DNA from: CAWIUB01 sp963839995
Lineage (GTDB): Bacteria; Actinomycetota; Actinomycetes; Mycobacteriales; Jatrophihabitantaceae
Length of the DNA: 64,000 nt
Direction: 5' to 3'
NCBI GenBank assembly: GCA_963839995.1
Contig: CAWIXH010000008.1
Coordinates: 1-64,000, forward strand
The position numbers were made by a program, and so were the translations under genes. The notes under the pieces are model-generated. The model ran no database searches, was not told the DNA's origin, and saw only the letters and a program-made list of their open reading frames with translations. Position 1 is the first letter of the stretch, and each line of letters begins with the position of its first letter. Below, one piece after another: positions 17,211 through 25,868 of this stretch.

Positions 17211-18667
17211 CCGCGGTGGAGGAGGTGCCGACGCTGGCGCCCGTACAGCTACCGCCAGGCGGCGCACTGATCGCGGGAGACTGGCGCACCTCGCCGCTGG
17301 ACATGCCGGTGCACGACCCGGAGAACGGCGCGCTGGTCGGCTACGTCCAACGATGCACGGACGCGGACGTCGACCTGGCCGTGCGAGCGGCGGCCGCCTC
17401 GTTCGAGCAGGACTGGCCGCTGCACCGTCGGGTCGATGCGCTGGTTCGGGCCGCTGCCGCCGTGCAAGAGCAGACCGACCGGTTCGCCCGAGTGATCGCT
17501 GCCGAGGGGGTGAAGACCCTCGCCCAGGCCCGCGCCGAGGTGGCGCGGTGCGTCGAGACGCTGCAGGTGGCAGCGCAGTCCGCTGACGTGCTGACCGGCC
17601 GGATGCTCCCGACGCAAGCGAGCGAGCGTGGTGTCGGCCGGATCGGCTGGTACACCTTGGAGCCGCTCGGCGTGATCGGCGCGATCTGCAGCTTCAACGA
17701 CCCGCTGAACCTCGTGGCGCACAAGATCGCGCCGGCGCTTCTGGCCGGGGCGGCGATCGTGCTCAAGCCCTCCGAGCAGACGCCCTTCTCGGCGCTGGGC
17801 CTGGCGCAGGTCCTGCTCGAGTCCGCGGTGCCGGCCGGCCGGGTGTCGGTGGTCTGCGGCGGCGCGGCAGTGGGCCATGCCCTGATCACGCACCCGGATG
17901 TGGCCGTGGTCTCCTTCACGGGCGGCACCGGCACCGCGGACGCGATCAGCCGCGCCGCCGGGGTGAAAAAGCTGCTCATGGAACTGGGCGGCAACAACGC
18001 CACTATCGTCTGCGCGGACGCGGACCCCAAGCTCGCCGCCGAGAAGATCGTCGCGGGAGCGTTCGGTGTCGCCGGGCAGAACTGCCTGTCCGTGCAGCGC
18101 GTCTACGTCGAACGCCCGCTCTTCGACGAGTTACTCGAACGGGTGGCCGATGGCGCACGCTCGCTCACGGTCGGTTCGAAGCAGGATCCCGACACCGACA
18201 TCGGACCCCTGGTGAGCGCGGCCGCGGCAGACCGGCTGGCCAAGGTGGTCGATCGCACCCTGACGCAAGGTGCTCGGCTGATGACCGGCGGCAGCCGGGA
18301 CGGCAACTTTTACACCCCGACGGTGCTGACCGGAGTTCCCGATGACGCCCCGGCGATGCGTGAGGAGCTGTTCGGGCCGGTGGTGATGATCGAGCCGGTG
18401 GCGTCCGTCGACGAGGCCGTGCGGCGGGCCAACGACTGCGAGTTCGCACTGCAGGCAGGGGTCTTCACCGCGTCGTTGGCCACCGCCACCACGGTGGCCG
18501 TCCGCATGAGGGTCGGCGCCGTGCTGGTCAACGACACCAGCGACTTCCGGCTCGACGCCATGCCGTTCGGCGGATTCGGTCAGTCCGGGATCGGCCGGGA
18601 GGGCATCCGCTCAGCGGTCCTGGAGCTCACCGCAGCCAAGTGCGTGCTGATGCCAGCGGGCCGGTGA
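17207..18667 (+). CDS. NAD(P)-dependent aldehyde dehydrogenase
   Basis: 486-aa ALDH-superfamily enzyme. The general base Glu is in LMELGGNN and the nucleophile Cys in GVAGQNCLSVQR; the C-terminal MPFGGFGQSGIGREG is intact. It should oxidise an aldehyde, probably the product of the upstream FAD oxidase. An in-frame ATG at 17180 would extend it by 9 codons, but ATG 17207 has GGGGAAA 7 bases upstream and forms an ATGA junction with the preceding gene, so it is preferred. Confidence 0.88.
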   Translation: MTAVEEVPTLAPVQLPPGGALIAGDWRTSPLDMPVHDPENGALVGYVQRCTDADVDLAVRAAAASFEQDWPLHRRVDALVRAAAAVQEQTDRFARVIAAEGVKTLAQARAEVARCVETLQVAAQSADVLTGRMLPTQASERGVGRIGWYTLEPLGVIGAICSFNDPLNLVAHKIAPALLAGAAIVLKPSEQTPFSALGLAQVLLESAVPAGRVSVVCGGAAVGHALITHPDVAVVSFTGGTGTADAISRAAGVKKLLMELGGNNATIVCADADPKLAAEKIVAGAFGVAGQNCLSVQRVYVERPLFDELLERVADGARSLTVGSKQDPDTDIGPLVSAAAADRLAKVVDRTLTQGARLMTGGSRDGNFYTPTVLTGVPDDAPAMREELFGPVVMIEPVASVDEAVRRANDCEFALQAGVFTASLATATTVAVRMRVGAVLVNDTSDFRLDAMPFGGFGQSGIGREGIRSAVLELTAAKCVLMPAGR

Positions 18668-18674
18668 TCTGCAG

Positions 18675-19799
18675 TTGAAGGACGCCGTCACGACCGTCGC
18701 AGCGCCCACGCGTGAACGGGCCTACACCATCGATCTGATCCCTGGTGACGGGATCGGCCAGGAGGTCGTCCCAGCCGCCGTCCGGTGCGTGGACCGGCTT
18801 GGCCACAGCTACGGCTTCCGGATCGACTGGCGCGAGAGCAACTGGGGATCGGAGTACTACTTCGCGCACCGGCGAATGATGCCGCTCGACGGGATCGAGC
18901 AGCTGGCGACCGGCGACGGGATCCTGCTCGGGGCTGTGGGGCATCCGGATCTGCCCGATCACGAGACCCTGTGGGGGCTGGTGATCCCGATTCGGCGCGA
19001 GTTCCTGCAATACGTGAACCTGCGCCCGATGCGTTTGCTGCCGGGCGTCACATCGCCGCTGCGCCGTCTGGCCTACCGCGACGACGGTGCCGCGGGTGGC
19101 CTGGACATCGTGGTCGTTCGCGAGAACGTCGAGGGCGAGTACTCCGCGATCGGCGGCCGCGCCTACCGCGGGCTGCCCGAGGAACTGGCCATCCAGGAAG
19201 CCGTCTTCACCCGCACCGGGGTTACCCGGGTGGCCCGGTTCGCGGCGGAGCTGGCCGCCGCGCGCCGCGGCAGGCTCACCTCGGCGACCAAGTCGAACGG
19301 GATCGTCCACTCGATGCCGTTCTGGGACGAGGTCGTGTCCTCGATCGTGAGTGAGTACGAGGGTGTGTGCCTGGACAGCATGCTCATCGACGCGTTGGCG
19401 GCGAGGATCGTGCTCGACCCAGCGGCCTTCGACGTGATCGTCGCCTCGAACCTGTTCGGCGACATCCTGTCCGACCTGGTTGCCGCGGTGGCCGGATCGA
19501 TCGGGATCGCTCCGAGCGCGAACATCAATCCACCCCGCCGGTACCCGTCGATGTTCGAGCCGGTCCACGGGTCGGCGCCGGACATCGCCGGCAAGGGCGT
19601 CGCCAATCCGGTTGGCCAGATGTGGTCGGCGTCCATGATGCTCGATCATCTCGGCGAACCCGAGGCGGGCAGGGCGCTGATGGCCGCCGTCGAGGCCACC
19701 ATGGCGGCCGGCATACGCACCGCCGACCTGGGGGGTCAGGCCGGGACCGACGAGTTCACCGCGCACGTGCTCCAAGCCATCGGGGAGTCCGATCGATGA
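18675..19799 (+). CDS. tartrate/D-malate dehydrogenase-type decarboxylating dehydrogenase
   Basis: 374-aa isocitrate/isopropylmalate dehydrogenase superfamily member. LIPGDGIGQEV begins the fold; HPDLPDHETLWGLVIPIRR is characteristic of the tartrate dehydrogenase/D-malate dehydrogenase branch; the catalytic Lys is in TSATKSNG and metal-binding aspartates in NLFGDILSD. It needs NAD and a divalent metal. It would feed a 2-hydroxy acid into pyruvate or a related keto acid. The only reasonable start is TTG 18675, 7 bases after the ALDH stop, so expression may be weak or coupled. Confidence 0.82.
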   Translation: MKDAVTTVAAPTRERAYTIDLIPGDGIGQEVVPAAVRCVDRLGHSYGFRIDWRESNWGSEYYFAHRRMMPLDGIEQLATGDGILLGAVGHPDLPDHETLWGLVIPIRREFLQYVNLRPMRLLPGVTSPLRRLAYRDDGAAGGLDIVVVRENVEGEYSAIGGRAYRGLPEELAIQEAVFTRTGVTRVARFAAELAAARRGRLTSATKSNGIVHSMPFWDEVVSSIVSEYEGVCLDSMLIDALAARIVLDPAAFDVIVASNLFGDILSDLVAAVAGSIGIAPSANINPPRRYPSMFEPVHGSAPDIAGKGVANPVGQMWSASMMLDHLGEPEAGRALMAAVEATMAAGIRTADLGGQAGTDEFTAHVLQAIGESDR

Positions 19800-19871
19800 C
19801 GATCCTCCGCCCGGCCGCGCAGCCGCATCAGTTCACCGCACGAACCTTCGAGAGATAGCGAGTACTGCGTC

Positions 19872-21128
19872 ATGGCATCGTTGAGCCCGCTCCTGAAGCA
19901 GGCCACCCCGGTCGTCGTGGATCACGCCTGGGGCAGCTGGATCCACGGCACCGACGGCGAAAACTACCTGGACTTCACCACCGGCATCGGGGTCACCAGC
20001 ACCGGGCACTGCCACCCCCGCGTCGTCGCGGCGGCGCGCGAGCAGGTCGGCAAGGTGATCCACGCTCAGTACACCACGGTGCTGCACAAGCCGCTGCTGG
20101 AGCTGACGGAGAAGCTTGGCGAGGTGCTGCCCGCCGGGCTCGACTCGGTGTTCTACGCCACCTCCGGTTCGGAGGCGGTCGAGGCAGCGATTCGGCTCGC
20201 CCGGATGGCGACCGGCCGGCCGAACATCGTCGTCTTCCAGGGCGGCTTCCACGGCCGCACCGTCGCCGCGGCGAGCCTGACCACCGCCGGAACCCGGTTC
20301 TCGGCCGGCTTCGCCCCGCTGATGGCCGGGGTGCACATGGCGCCCTTCCCGTACGGCTTCCGCTACGGCTGGGACGAGCCGACCGCGGTCGAGTTCGCAC
20401 TCCGCGAACTCGACTACCTCTTGCTCAGCCGGACCGCGCCCGCCGACACGGCCGCGTTCCTGATCGAACCGGTCCTCGGGGACGGCGGCTACCTGCCGAC
20501 GCCGGCGGGCTTTCTGGACGGGCTGCGCGAGCGTGCCGATCGGCACGGCATCGTGCTGATCATCGACGAGGTGCAGGCCGGCTGCGGCCGGACCGGGAAG
20601 TTCTGGGGCCACCAGCACAGCACCGCCACGCCGGACATCCTGATCACCGCCAAGGGCCTCGCGTCCGGATTCCCGATCAGCGCCATCGCGGCGCCGACCG
20701 ACCTGATGGCGAAGGGCTGGCCCGGATCCCAGGGCGGCACCTACGGCGGCAACGCGGTCGCCGCTGCGGCCGCCTGCGCGACGCTGGACGTGATCCGCGA
20801 AGAGAATCTGGTGGAGAACGCCCGCTTGCGTGGCGAGCAGCTGCAGCACGGGCTCACGCAGGCGCAGGACAAGTACGACGCGATCGGCGACGTCCGAGGT
20901 CTCGGGCTCATGCAGGGCATCGAGTTCGTCGGAGGTGACGGCTGCGCCGACGCGGCCACCGCGACCGCCGTGCAACAGGCCACCACCGGCCATGGCCTGC
21001 TCAGCCTCACCTGCGGCCCCGCGGGCAACGTGGTTCGGCTCATCCCGGCGCTCGTCGTGACCCCCGACGAGATCGAGCTCGGCCTGCACCGGTTCGCCGC
21101 GGCGCTCGCGGACGTTCTCGAGCAATGA
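19872..21128 (+). CDS. 4-aminobutyrate-type aminotransferase (class III)
   Basis: 418-aa class III aminotransferase. GSEAVEAAIRLAR, GGFHGRT, the PLP Asp in IIDEVQAG and the Schiff-base Lys in ITAKGLASGFP are all in place, matching GABA/omega-amino-acid aminotransferases and unlike the phospho-lyase branch at 1311. With the following dehydrogenase it forms the usual pair that turns GABA or a similar omega-amino acid into succinate. The gap of 72 bases to the previous gene holds no visible promoter. Confidence 0.88.
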   Translation: MASLSPLLKQATPVVVDHAWGSWIHGTDGENYLDFTTGIGVTSTGHCHPRVVAAAREQVGKVIHAQYTTVLHKPLLELTEKLGEVLPAGLDSVFYATSGSEAVEAAIRLARMATGRPNIVVFQGGFHGRTVAAASLTTAGTRFSAGFAPLMAGVHMAPFPYGFRYGWDEPTAVEFALRELDYLLLSRTAPADTAAFLIEPVLGDGGYLPTPAGFLDGLRERADRHGIVLIIDEVQAGCGRTGKFWGHQHSTATPDILITAKGLASGFPISAIAAPTDLMAKGWPGSQGGTYGGNAVAAAAACATLDVIREENLVENARLRGEQLQHGLTQAQDKYDAIGDVRGLGLMQGIEFVGGDGCADAATATAVQQATTGHGLLSLTCGPAGNVVRLIPALVVTPDEIELGLHRFAAALADVLEQ

Positions 21129-21165
21129 CCTGCTCGCGACTATAGATTCGGAAAGAGGATCAACG

Positions 21166-22659
21166 ATGGTCACCACCGCAGCGGCTCGCGCCGTCATCGA
21201 AGCCGTTCCTACCGGTCTCTACATCGACGGAGAGTGGACCGAGGCCGTGTCCGGGGCGCGGTGCGATGTCATCAATCCGGCCACCGAGCAGGTCATCGCC
21301 TCGATCGCCGACGGAGGTCCGGAGGACGCAAAGCGAGCCATCGACGTCGCCGCGCGGGCTCAGCACGGCTGGGCCCGGACGCCTCCTCGGGAACGCAGCG
21401 AGATCCTGCGTCGTGCCTACGACCTCCTGATGGCCCGGCAGGACGAGCTGGCGGTCATCATGACGGCCGAGATGGGCAAACCGCTCGCCGAGGCCAGAGT
21501 CGAGGTCGCGTACGCCGCGGAGTTCTTCCGCTGGTTCTCCGAAGAGGCGGTGCGCATCAGCGGCGAGGCCACGCTGAGCGGCGACGGCCGCACCCGGATC
21601 ATCGTGACCAAGCAGCCGGTCGGGCCATGCGTGCTGGTTACTCCGTGGAACTTCCCGCTCGCGATGGGCACCCGCAAGATTGGGCCGGCGATCGCGGCCG
21701 GTTGCACGATGGTCTTCAAGCCGGCGCACCTGACCCCGCTCAGCTCCTTCGCGCTGGTGAGCATCCTCGAAGAGGCCGGCCTGCCAAGAGGCGTACTCAA
21801 CGTCGTCTGCTCGTCCGATCCCGGGCCGGTGGTCGAACTGTGGATGAGCAGCGGTCTGGCGCGCAAGATCTCGTTCACCGGATCCACCGCCGTCGGCGTG
21901 AAGCTGCTCGAACAGGCCAGCACGCACGTCATGCGCGCCTCGATGGAGCTGGGCGGCAATGCGCCGTTCATCGTCTTCGACGACGCCGACCTCGACGTCG
22001 CTGTGGAGGGCGCCATGCTCGCCAAGCTGCGCAACATGGGCGAGGCCTGTACCGCCGCCAACCGGATGTTCGTGCAGCGTGGTGTCGCCGACGAGTTCGC
22101 CGATCGGCTCGCGGCCCGGATGCGGGCGCTGACTGTCGGGGACGGGCTGGCCGAGGGCACCCAGGTCGGTCCACTCGTGGAGCCCAAGGCACTGAGCAAG
22201 GTGCAGGCGCTGGTTGCGGACGCAGTGGCTCGTGGCGCGCGGGTGGTTTGCGGCGGCTCGGCCCCCGAAGGGAGCGGCTACTTCTACCCCCCGACCGTCC
22301 TCGCCGACGTCGACCCGGCGGCGGAGCTCATGTCGCAGGAGATCTTCGGCCCGGTGGCCCCGGTGATCCCGTTCGACGACGAGGCCCAAGCCGTTCAGCT
22401 GGCCAACGACACCGACTGGGGACTGGTCGGCTATGTCTTCACGCGCGACCTTGACCGCGCGTTCAGGCTGCAGGAGTCGATCGAGGTGGGGATGCTCGGG
22501 ATCAACACCGGACTCGTGTCCAACGCAGCGGCGCCCTTCGGCGGGATCAAGGAGTCCGGGCTCGGTCGCGAGGGCGGCCGGACCGGGATCGAGGAGTTTC
22601 TGGAGCTGCGGTACTTGGCGATGCCACGATCCGCCGGCGCCGAGCGAGCCGAACTCTAA
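21166..22659 (+). CDS. succinate-semialdehyde dehydrogenase-type ALDH
   Basis: 497-aa ALDH of the GabD class. The substrate motif TPWNFPLAM, the base Glu in MELGGNAPF and the nucleophile Cys in MGEACTAANR are intact, and the end AAPFGGIKESGLGREGG is typical. It likely oxidises the semialdehyde made by the aminotransferase 37 bases upstream, giving succinate for the TCA cycle. GAAAGAGG precedes ATG 21166. Specificity for succinate semialdehyde is inferred from the neighbour. Confidence 0.88.
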   Translation: MVTTAAARAVIEAVPTGLYIDGEWTEAVSGARCDVINPATEQVIASIADGGPEDAKRAIDVAARAQHGWARTPPRERSEILRRAYDLLMARQDELAVIMTAEMGKPLAEARVEVAYAAEFFRWFSEEAVRISGEATLSGDGRTRIIVTKQPVGPCVLVTPWNFPLAMGTRKIGPAIAAGCTMVFKPAHLTPLSSFALVSILEEAGLPRGVLNVVCSSDPGPVVELWMSSGLARKISFTGSTAVGVKLLEQASTHVMRASMELGGNAPFIVFDDADLDVAVEGAMLAKLRNMGEACTAANRMFVQRGVADEFADRLAARMRALTVGDGLAEGTQVGPLVEPKALSKVQALVADAVARGARVVCGGSAPEGSGYFYPPTVLADVDPAAELMSQEIFGPVAPVIPFDDEAQAVQLANDTDWGLVGYVFTRDLDRAFRLQESIEVGMLGINTGLVSNAAAPFGGIKESGLGREGGRTGIEEFLELRYLAMPRSAGAERAEL

Positions 22660-22704
22660 GCTCATCGGTAATCGGCTGCATTCGGCAGGGGGTCAGGAAT
22701 CACG

Positions 22705-23436
22705 GTGGTAGCAAGAGGCACCCGAGACCACGTGGACAAACCACTGGGCCTGACTCCTCTGCACCAGGACTCCACGCCCACCCTCGTCGCGCGACAATTG
22801 CGTGAAGCGATTGCCACCGGCCAGTTCGCTCCAGGCGAGCAGCTGCTCGAGACGTCGTTGGCACGGAACCTGGGGGTGAGCCGTGGCCCGCTACGGGAGG
22901 CCATGCAACGACTCACCCAGGAGGGGCTCCTGGTCAGCCATCGCAACCGCGGTCTGTTCGTGATGGAACTTGACGAGGCCACCGTCCGTGACACGTACCT
23001 GGCTCGGGCCGCAGTCGAGCGGGCTGCCATGGAGCACCTGATCGAGAGCGGTCGCAACGATACGGCGGAGATTCTGCTCGAGCTCGCAGGCCAGATGGAG
23101 CAGTATCGGGCCGACCCGTCGAGCGACGAGGTCTCCCGGCTCGACCTCGGGTTCCATGAGAAACTCGTCGAACTCTCCGGCAGCCCGCAGTTGCGGCGGA
23201 TGCACCGCACACTGTTGACGCAGGTGCGCATGTGCCTGACGCACATGCAGGCGACCTACGACTCCATCGATGAACGGGTCGAGGAGCACCGGAAGCTCGC
23301 TGAAGCCATCATCGCCGGGACAGCCGACCATGCCGCGAAGCTGCTGCGCGCGCATATGAACGACGGCATGCAACGTCTGCTGGACGAAGGTCCAACTGGG
23401 CCGCCGTATCGCTCCGTGTCCGCTCTGGACCACTGA
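22705..23436 (+). CDS. GntR-family regulator, FCD subfamily
   Basis: 243 aa from GTG 22705, the third FCD-type GntR protein of the island. The winged helix (about 30-85) includes VSRGPLREAMQRL, and the FCD domain follows with RAAVERAAMEHL. An in-frame GTG at 22732 is an alternative start. It lies 45 bases after the dehydrogenase and ends the rightward operon, so it may feed back on that operon. I saw no clear operator directly upstream. Confidence 0.85.
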   Translation: MVARGTRDHVDKPLGLTPLHQDSTPTLVARQLREAIATGQFAPGEQLLETSLARNLGVSRGPLREAMQRLTQEGLLVSHRNRGLFVMELDEATVRDTYLARAAVERAAMEHLIESGRNDTAEILLELAGQMEQYRADPSSDEVSRLDLGFHEKLVELSGSPQLRRMHRTLLTQVRMCLTHMQATYDSIDERVEEHRKLAEAIIAGTADHAAKLLRAHMNDGMQRLLDEGPTGPPYRSVSALDH

Positions 23437-24253
23437 CCGGGCATCATCGGAGCACGGAGCCGAGTGCACTGCACGAACGGCGGGGACCGCGCCCGCTACT
23501 GCCGCGCGCGCTGCTGTGGCGGCGGCGGGTATGCAGGCCACACAGCTGGTGTGACCACCGCGAGAGGAATGCGATGAGTACCGGGCAGCATCCCTCCTCC
23601 GACAGCATGACGATTACGCGCCCGCGACGCATGCTGGCACCCTCGCGCCTGTCATGGCTGACGACGACCACGCGGCTGAACTGAACCTTATGCACCGCGG
23701 TGCGGCGCGGACTCATCCGGATTCGCCGCGCTGCGTGCGTCGACGCTGTCCGATCATGGCCGCGAGCGAGCACGCGCGGGCGCTACTGAGCGATTGATAC
23801 GAGCCAATAACGCGCGGTTCATCAACTCCGCGATACGCGCGCCGAACGACGGAAGTGTGCGACGCGCGATCGTTCGGCCGGCGTAGGGCGACCTCACCCG
23901 CTAGATCACGCGCGGTAACCGCACAGATCGGAGTATCGCCGAATATGGCGTCGACATGGACGGTAGGCGGACGTTCCGAGCGGAAGCATTATGCGCGGCT
24001 TCGGTCGCGCGGACGCCCGGCACCACTACTGACTGAGGCACCCGGCCAGCAGGCTTGTGCCATCTCCGGCGATACGGTCGGAACCGCCTTGGTCGCTCCG
24101 CATGTTCTCTGTTCTCCCCGCCAGCCGACGCATCGAGCTGACTGCCATCGACGATGGCGCAGAGGGCATGTGTTGCGCGACTAGACCCGTATGGCGGTCA
24201 AGCTCGGGGGATTGGCACCGGATGATGCAGCAGACCCGAAGTTGATCCCGACT
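23437..24253. other. 816-base intergenic stretch with palindromic repeat copy A
   Basis: No gene can be supported here; frames are short and lack coding bias. The only structure seen is repeat copy A at 24071-24116. The stretch separates the catabolic island from the glucoside region. Confidence 0.6.
24071..24116 (+). repeat. dispersed palindromic repeat, copy A (5' arm decayed)
   Basis: This copy keeps the conserved right half, CCTTGGTCG..CCGCATGTTCTCTGTTCTC in spaced form, but the left arm GAACAG has drifted. Other copies are at 34672, 35986, 50342 and 53278, all in the same orientation. Confidence 0.6.
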
Positions 24254-24590
24254 TCATGCGCGGGGTTCGGTGATAGGGGTGGCGATAAGAGTCTGCTGAA
24301 GGCCGATGATCTTGTGATTGTTCGGGTCGGTGGTGCCCGTCAGGAACCATGCGTCGAACACCACCGGGATGTTGTCCTGGCCGTCGACGAAGAACACTTC
24401 GTGGGAGGGGATCAGGTCGTGGCGCCCGGCGATGGTGGCGTCGTCTCTTGGCAGGTCATTGATGTTGCCGGTGTTGTCCGCCCGGGCCAGATCTTCGAAT
24501 TCTTGCGCGTACTTGTACTCGCTGCCTGCGGGCCCGGGCGGTGTGTGAACGACGATCGTCGACACCGCGAGAGTGCGACCGGCGTACGAG
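24254..24590 (-). pseudogene. unrecognised C-terminal fragment
   Basis: About 105 codons with good coding bias end at a stop at 24254; readable parts include AVSTIVVHTPPGP, DATIAGRHDLIPSHEVFF and DAWFLTGTTDPNNHK. I do not recognise the family. The frame runs upstream into antisense-like sequence without a plausible start, so it is treated as the tail of a gene whose front is lost or in another frame. Confidence 0.3.
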
Positions 24591-24681
24591 TTGTCCACGG
24601 GTATCTGGTCGCTCCTCGGCAAAGGTGAGCGCGGAGAAAGGCGAGCCGTTCCGCGGCATGGTTCGGTCGCTTGGCTCGCTC

Positions 24682-25007
24682 CTAGACGAGAAGGTCGAAC
24701 CACGAGGAGGACAGGTTCCTCGTCTCGGCCGAGCTCGTCGGTTGTGCGGGACCTTCCGCCGCCAGGTCCACGGTCACGCCGTCGAATTGGACTCGGACTC
24801 GGCCACTGGCCGGCGGCCCGTCCCAGCCTGCCCAGGACACTGGCGCCGCAGCGCGCTGCCCGGGCGCCAGGTCGACGTAGGGCGGGATGCGCAGCTCGGC
24901 GGTCACCACGAACTCCGTTTCGAGATGTTGCGGACCTCGAGCTGGCCGTCGAGGGCTCCGTCCGGGACGTGGCGCCACCGTAGGCAAAGCTCCACTTCGT
25001 CAGCCAT
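24682..25007 (-). pseudogene. small beta-sandwich-like protein, frameshifted
   Basis: Two frames join to give one protein of about 108 aa: MADEVELCLRWRHVPDGALD and LEVRNIS from the first (25007 leftward), then EFVVTAELRIPPYVDLAPG and VDLAAEGPAQP from the second, ending at 24682. The switch lies near 24915. Alternating hydrophobic residues suggest a beta-sandwich domain of the kind found attached to or beside glycoside hydrolases, but I cannot name it. It sits between the GH30-like remnant and the unknown fragment. Confidence 0.4.
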
Positions 25008-25129
25008 GGGTGTCGTGACGTCGTCCATATGGCAAGGCTGGCATCCCGGGCCCGCCGAGTCGATCCTGTCCGGACTGCTGGCACATCACCGTGCGGTGGC
25101 AGCTTGCGGCCCCTGCCGCGGTAGGCCTG

Positions 25130-25742
25130 GACGAACTTGACCAAGTAGAGCGCGTACGAGCGGTACACGCGCAGGTCGTCGATAAGCCGCCCACCGACCA
25201 GCGAGCCGCCGGTCTTCATCCAAGCCGGCGGGCTCCACGGACTGGGCACGACCTGCAGGCGCGGGTTGAGGGCCTTAGCCTGGCGCAGCAACGGCAGGAT
25301 CTGCGCCTGGTCGTGCGTGATCGAAAAATGCTTCTGCCCGTAGGCGGCCGTCGCCACGAAGTCCGACCCGCCGATCGGCTGCCGGACGTAGTCGAGCCCG
25401 TCACCCGTGCACCGGGTCGAACAGCGATCGCATGGCCGCTGCCCGCGCCGCCGGCGAGAGTCGGTACAACACCGTCGCCGCTGAATCGGTGATCGCGCCA
25501 CCGAAGCCCTGCATCGTTTGGTACCTCAGCGTCGGGTCGAGTACCACCGTCGGTGCGGTCGGCGCCGCGTCGCCAAAGCGGACCGTCCCTAGATCGCTCA
25601 GCTTGTCGGTCCCATCCGGCGTGGTGACCCAGACGCGCGCAGTCAGCGACGCTGGAGCCGCCATGGCTGGCTCATAACTTGCGAGCGACGCCGTCATCAG
25701 GGCGCCGACAGCTAACGTCGACAGTGTTCGACTCCGCAGCAT
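25130..25742 (-). pseudogene. GH30-family glycosidase remnant
   Basis: The start ATG 25742 is followed by a signal peptide (MLRSRTLSTLAVGALMTASL, cleavage after about AMAA). The GH30 N-terminal hallmark MQGFGGAITDSAA then leads to SLFDPVHG. The frame breaks at a CCC/GGG run (25404-25406): one G fewer restores GDGLDYVRQPIGGSDF, VPSPWSPPAWMKTGG and LVKFVQAYR, again classic GH30 glucosylceramidase-type sequence. After about 25130 homology stops, so the catalytic Glu region is missing. This was a secreted beta-glycosidase and is now dead or, less likely, misassembled. Confidence 0.75.
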
Positions 25743-25868
25743 TCGACAGGCCTCCATCGCTCGGAACCGGCTACGACCAGGTCTTGGTGATCGAAGCCGG
25801 TGCGCTTCCACTTTCAGTTGACGTGCGTTCGAGTCGGGCGTCGCCGCGGACGCATGACGCGTTGCCGG

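Noticed and set aside
19833..22665. Two 450-500-codon open frames on the minus strand opposite the aminotransferase and dehydrogenase genes
   Set aside because: They mirror strongly conserved plus-strand genes; long antisense frames are expected in GC-rich coding DNA and their products are low-complexity.
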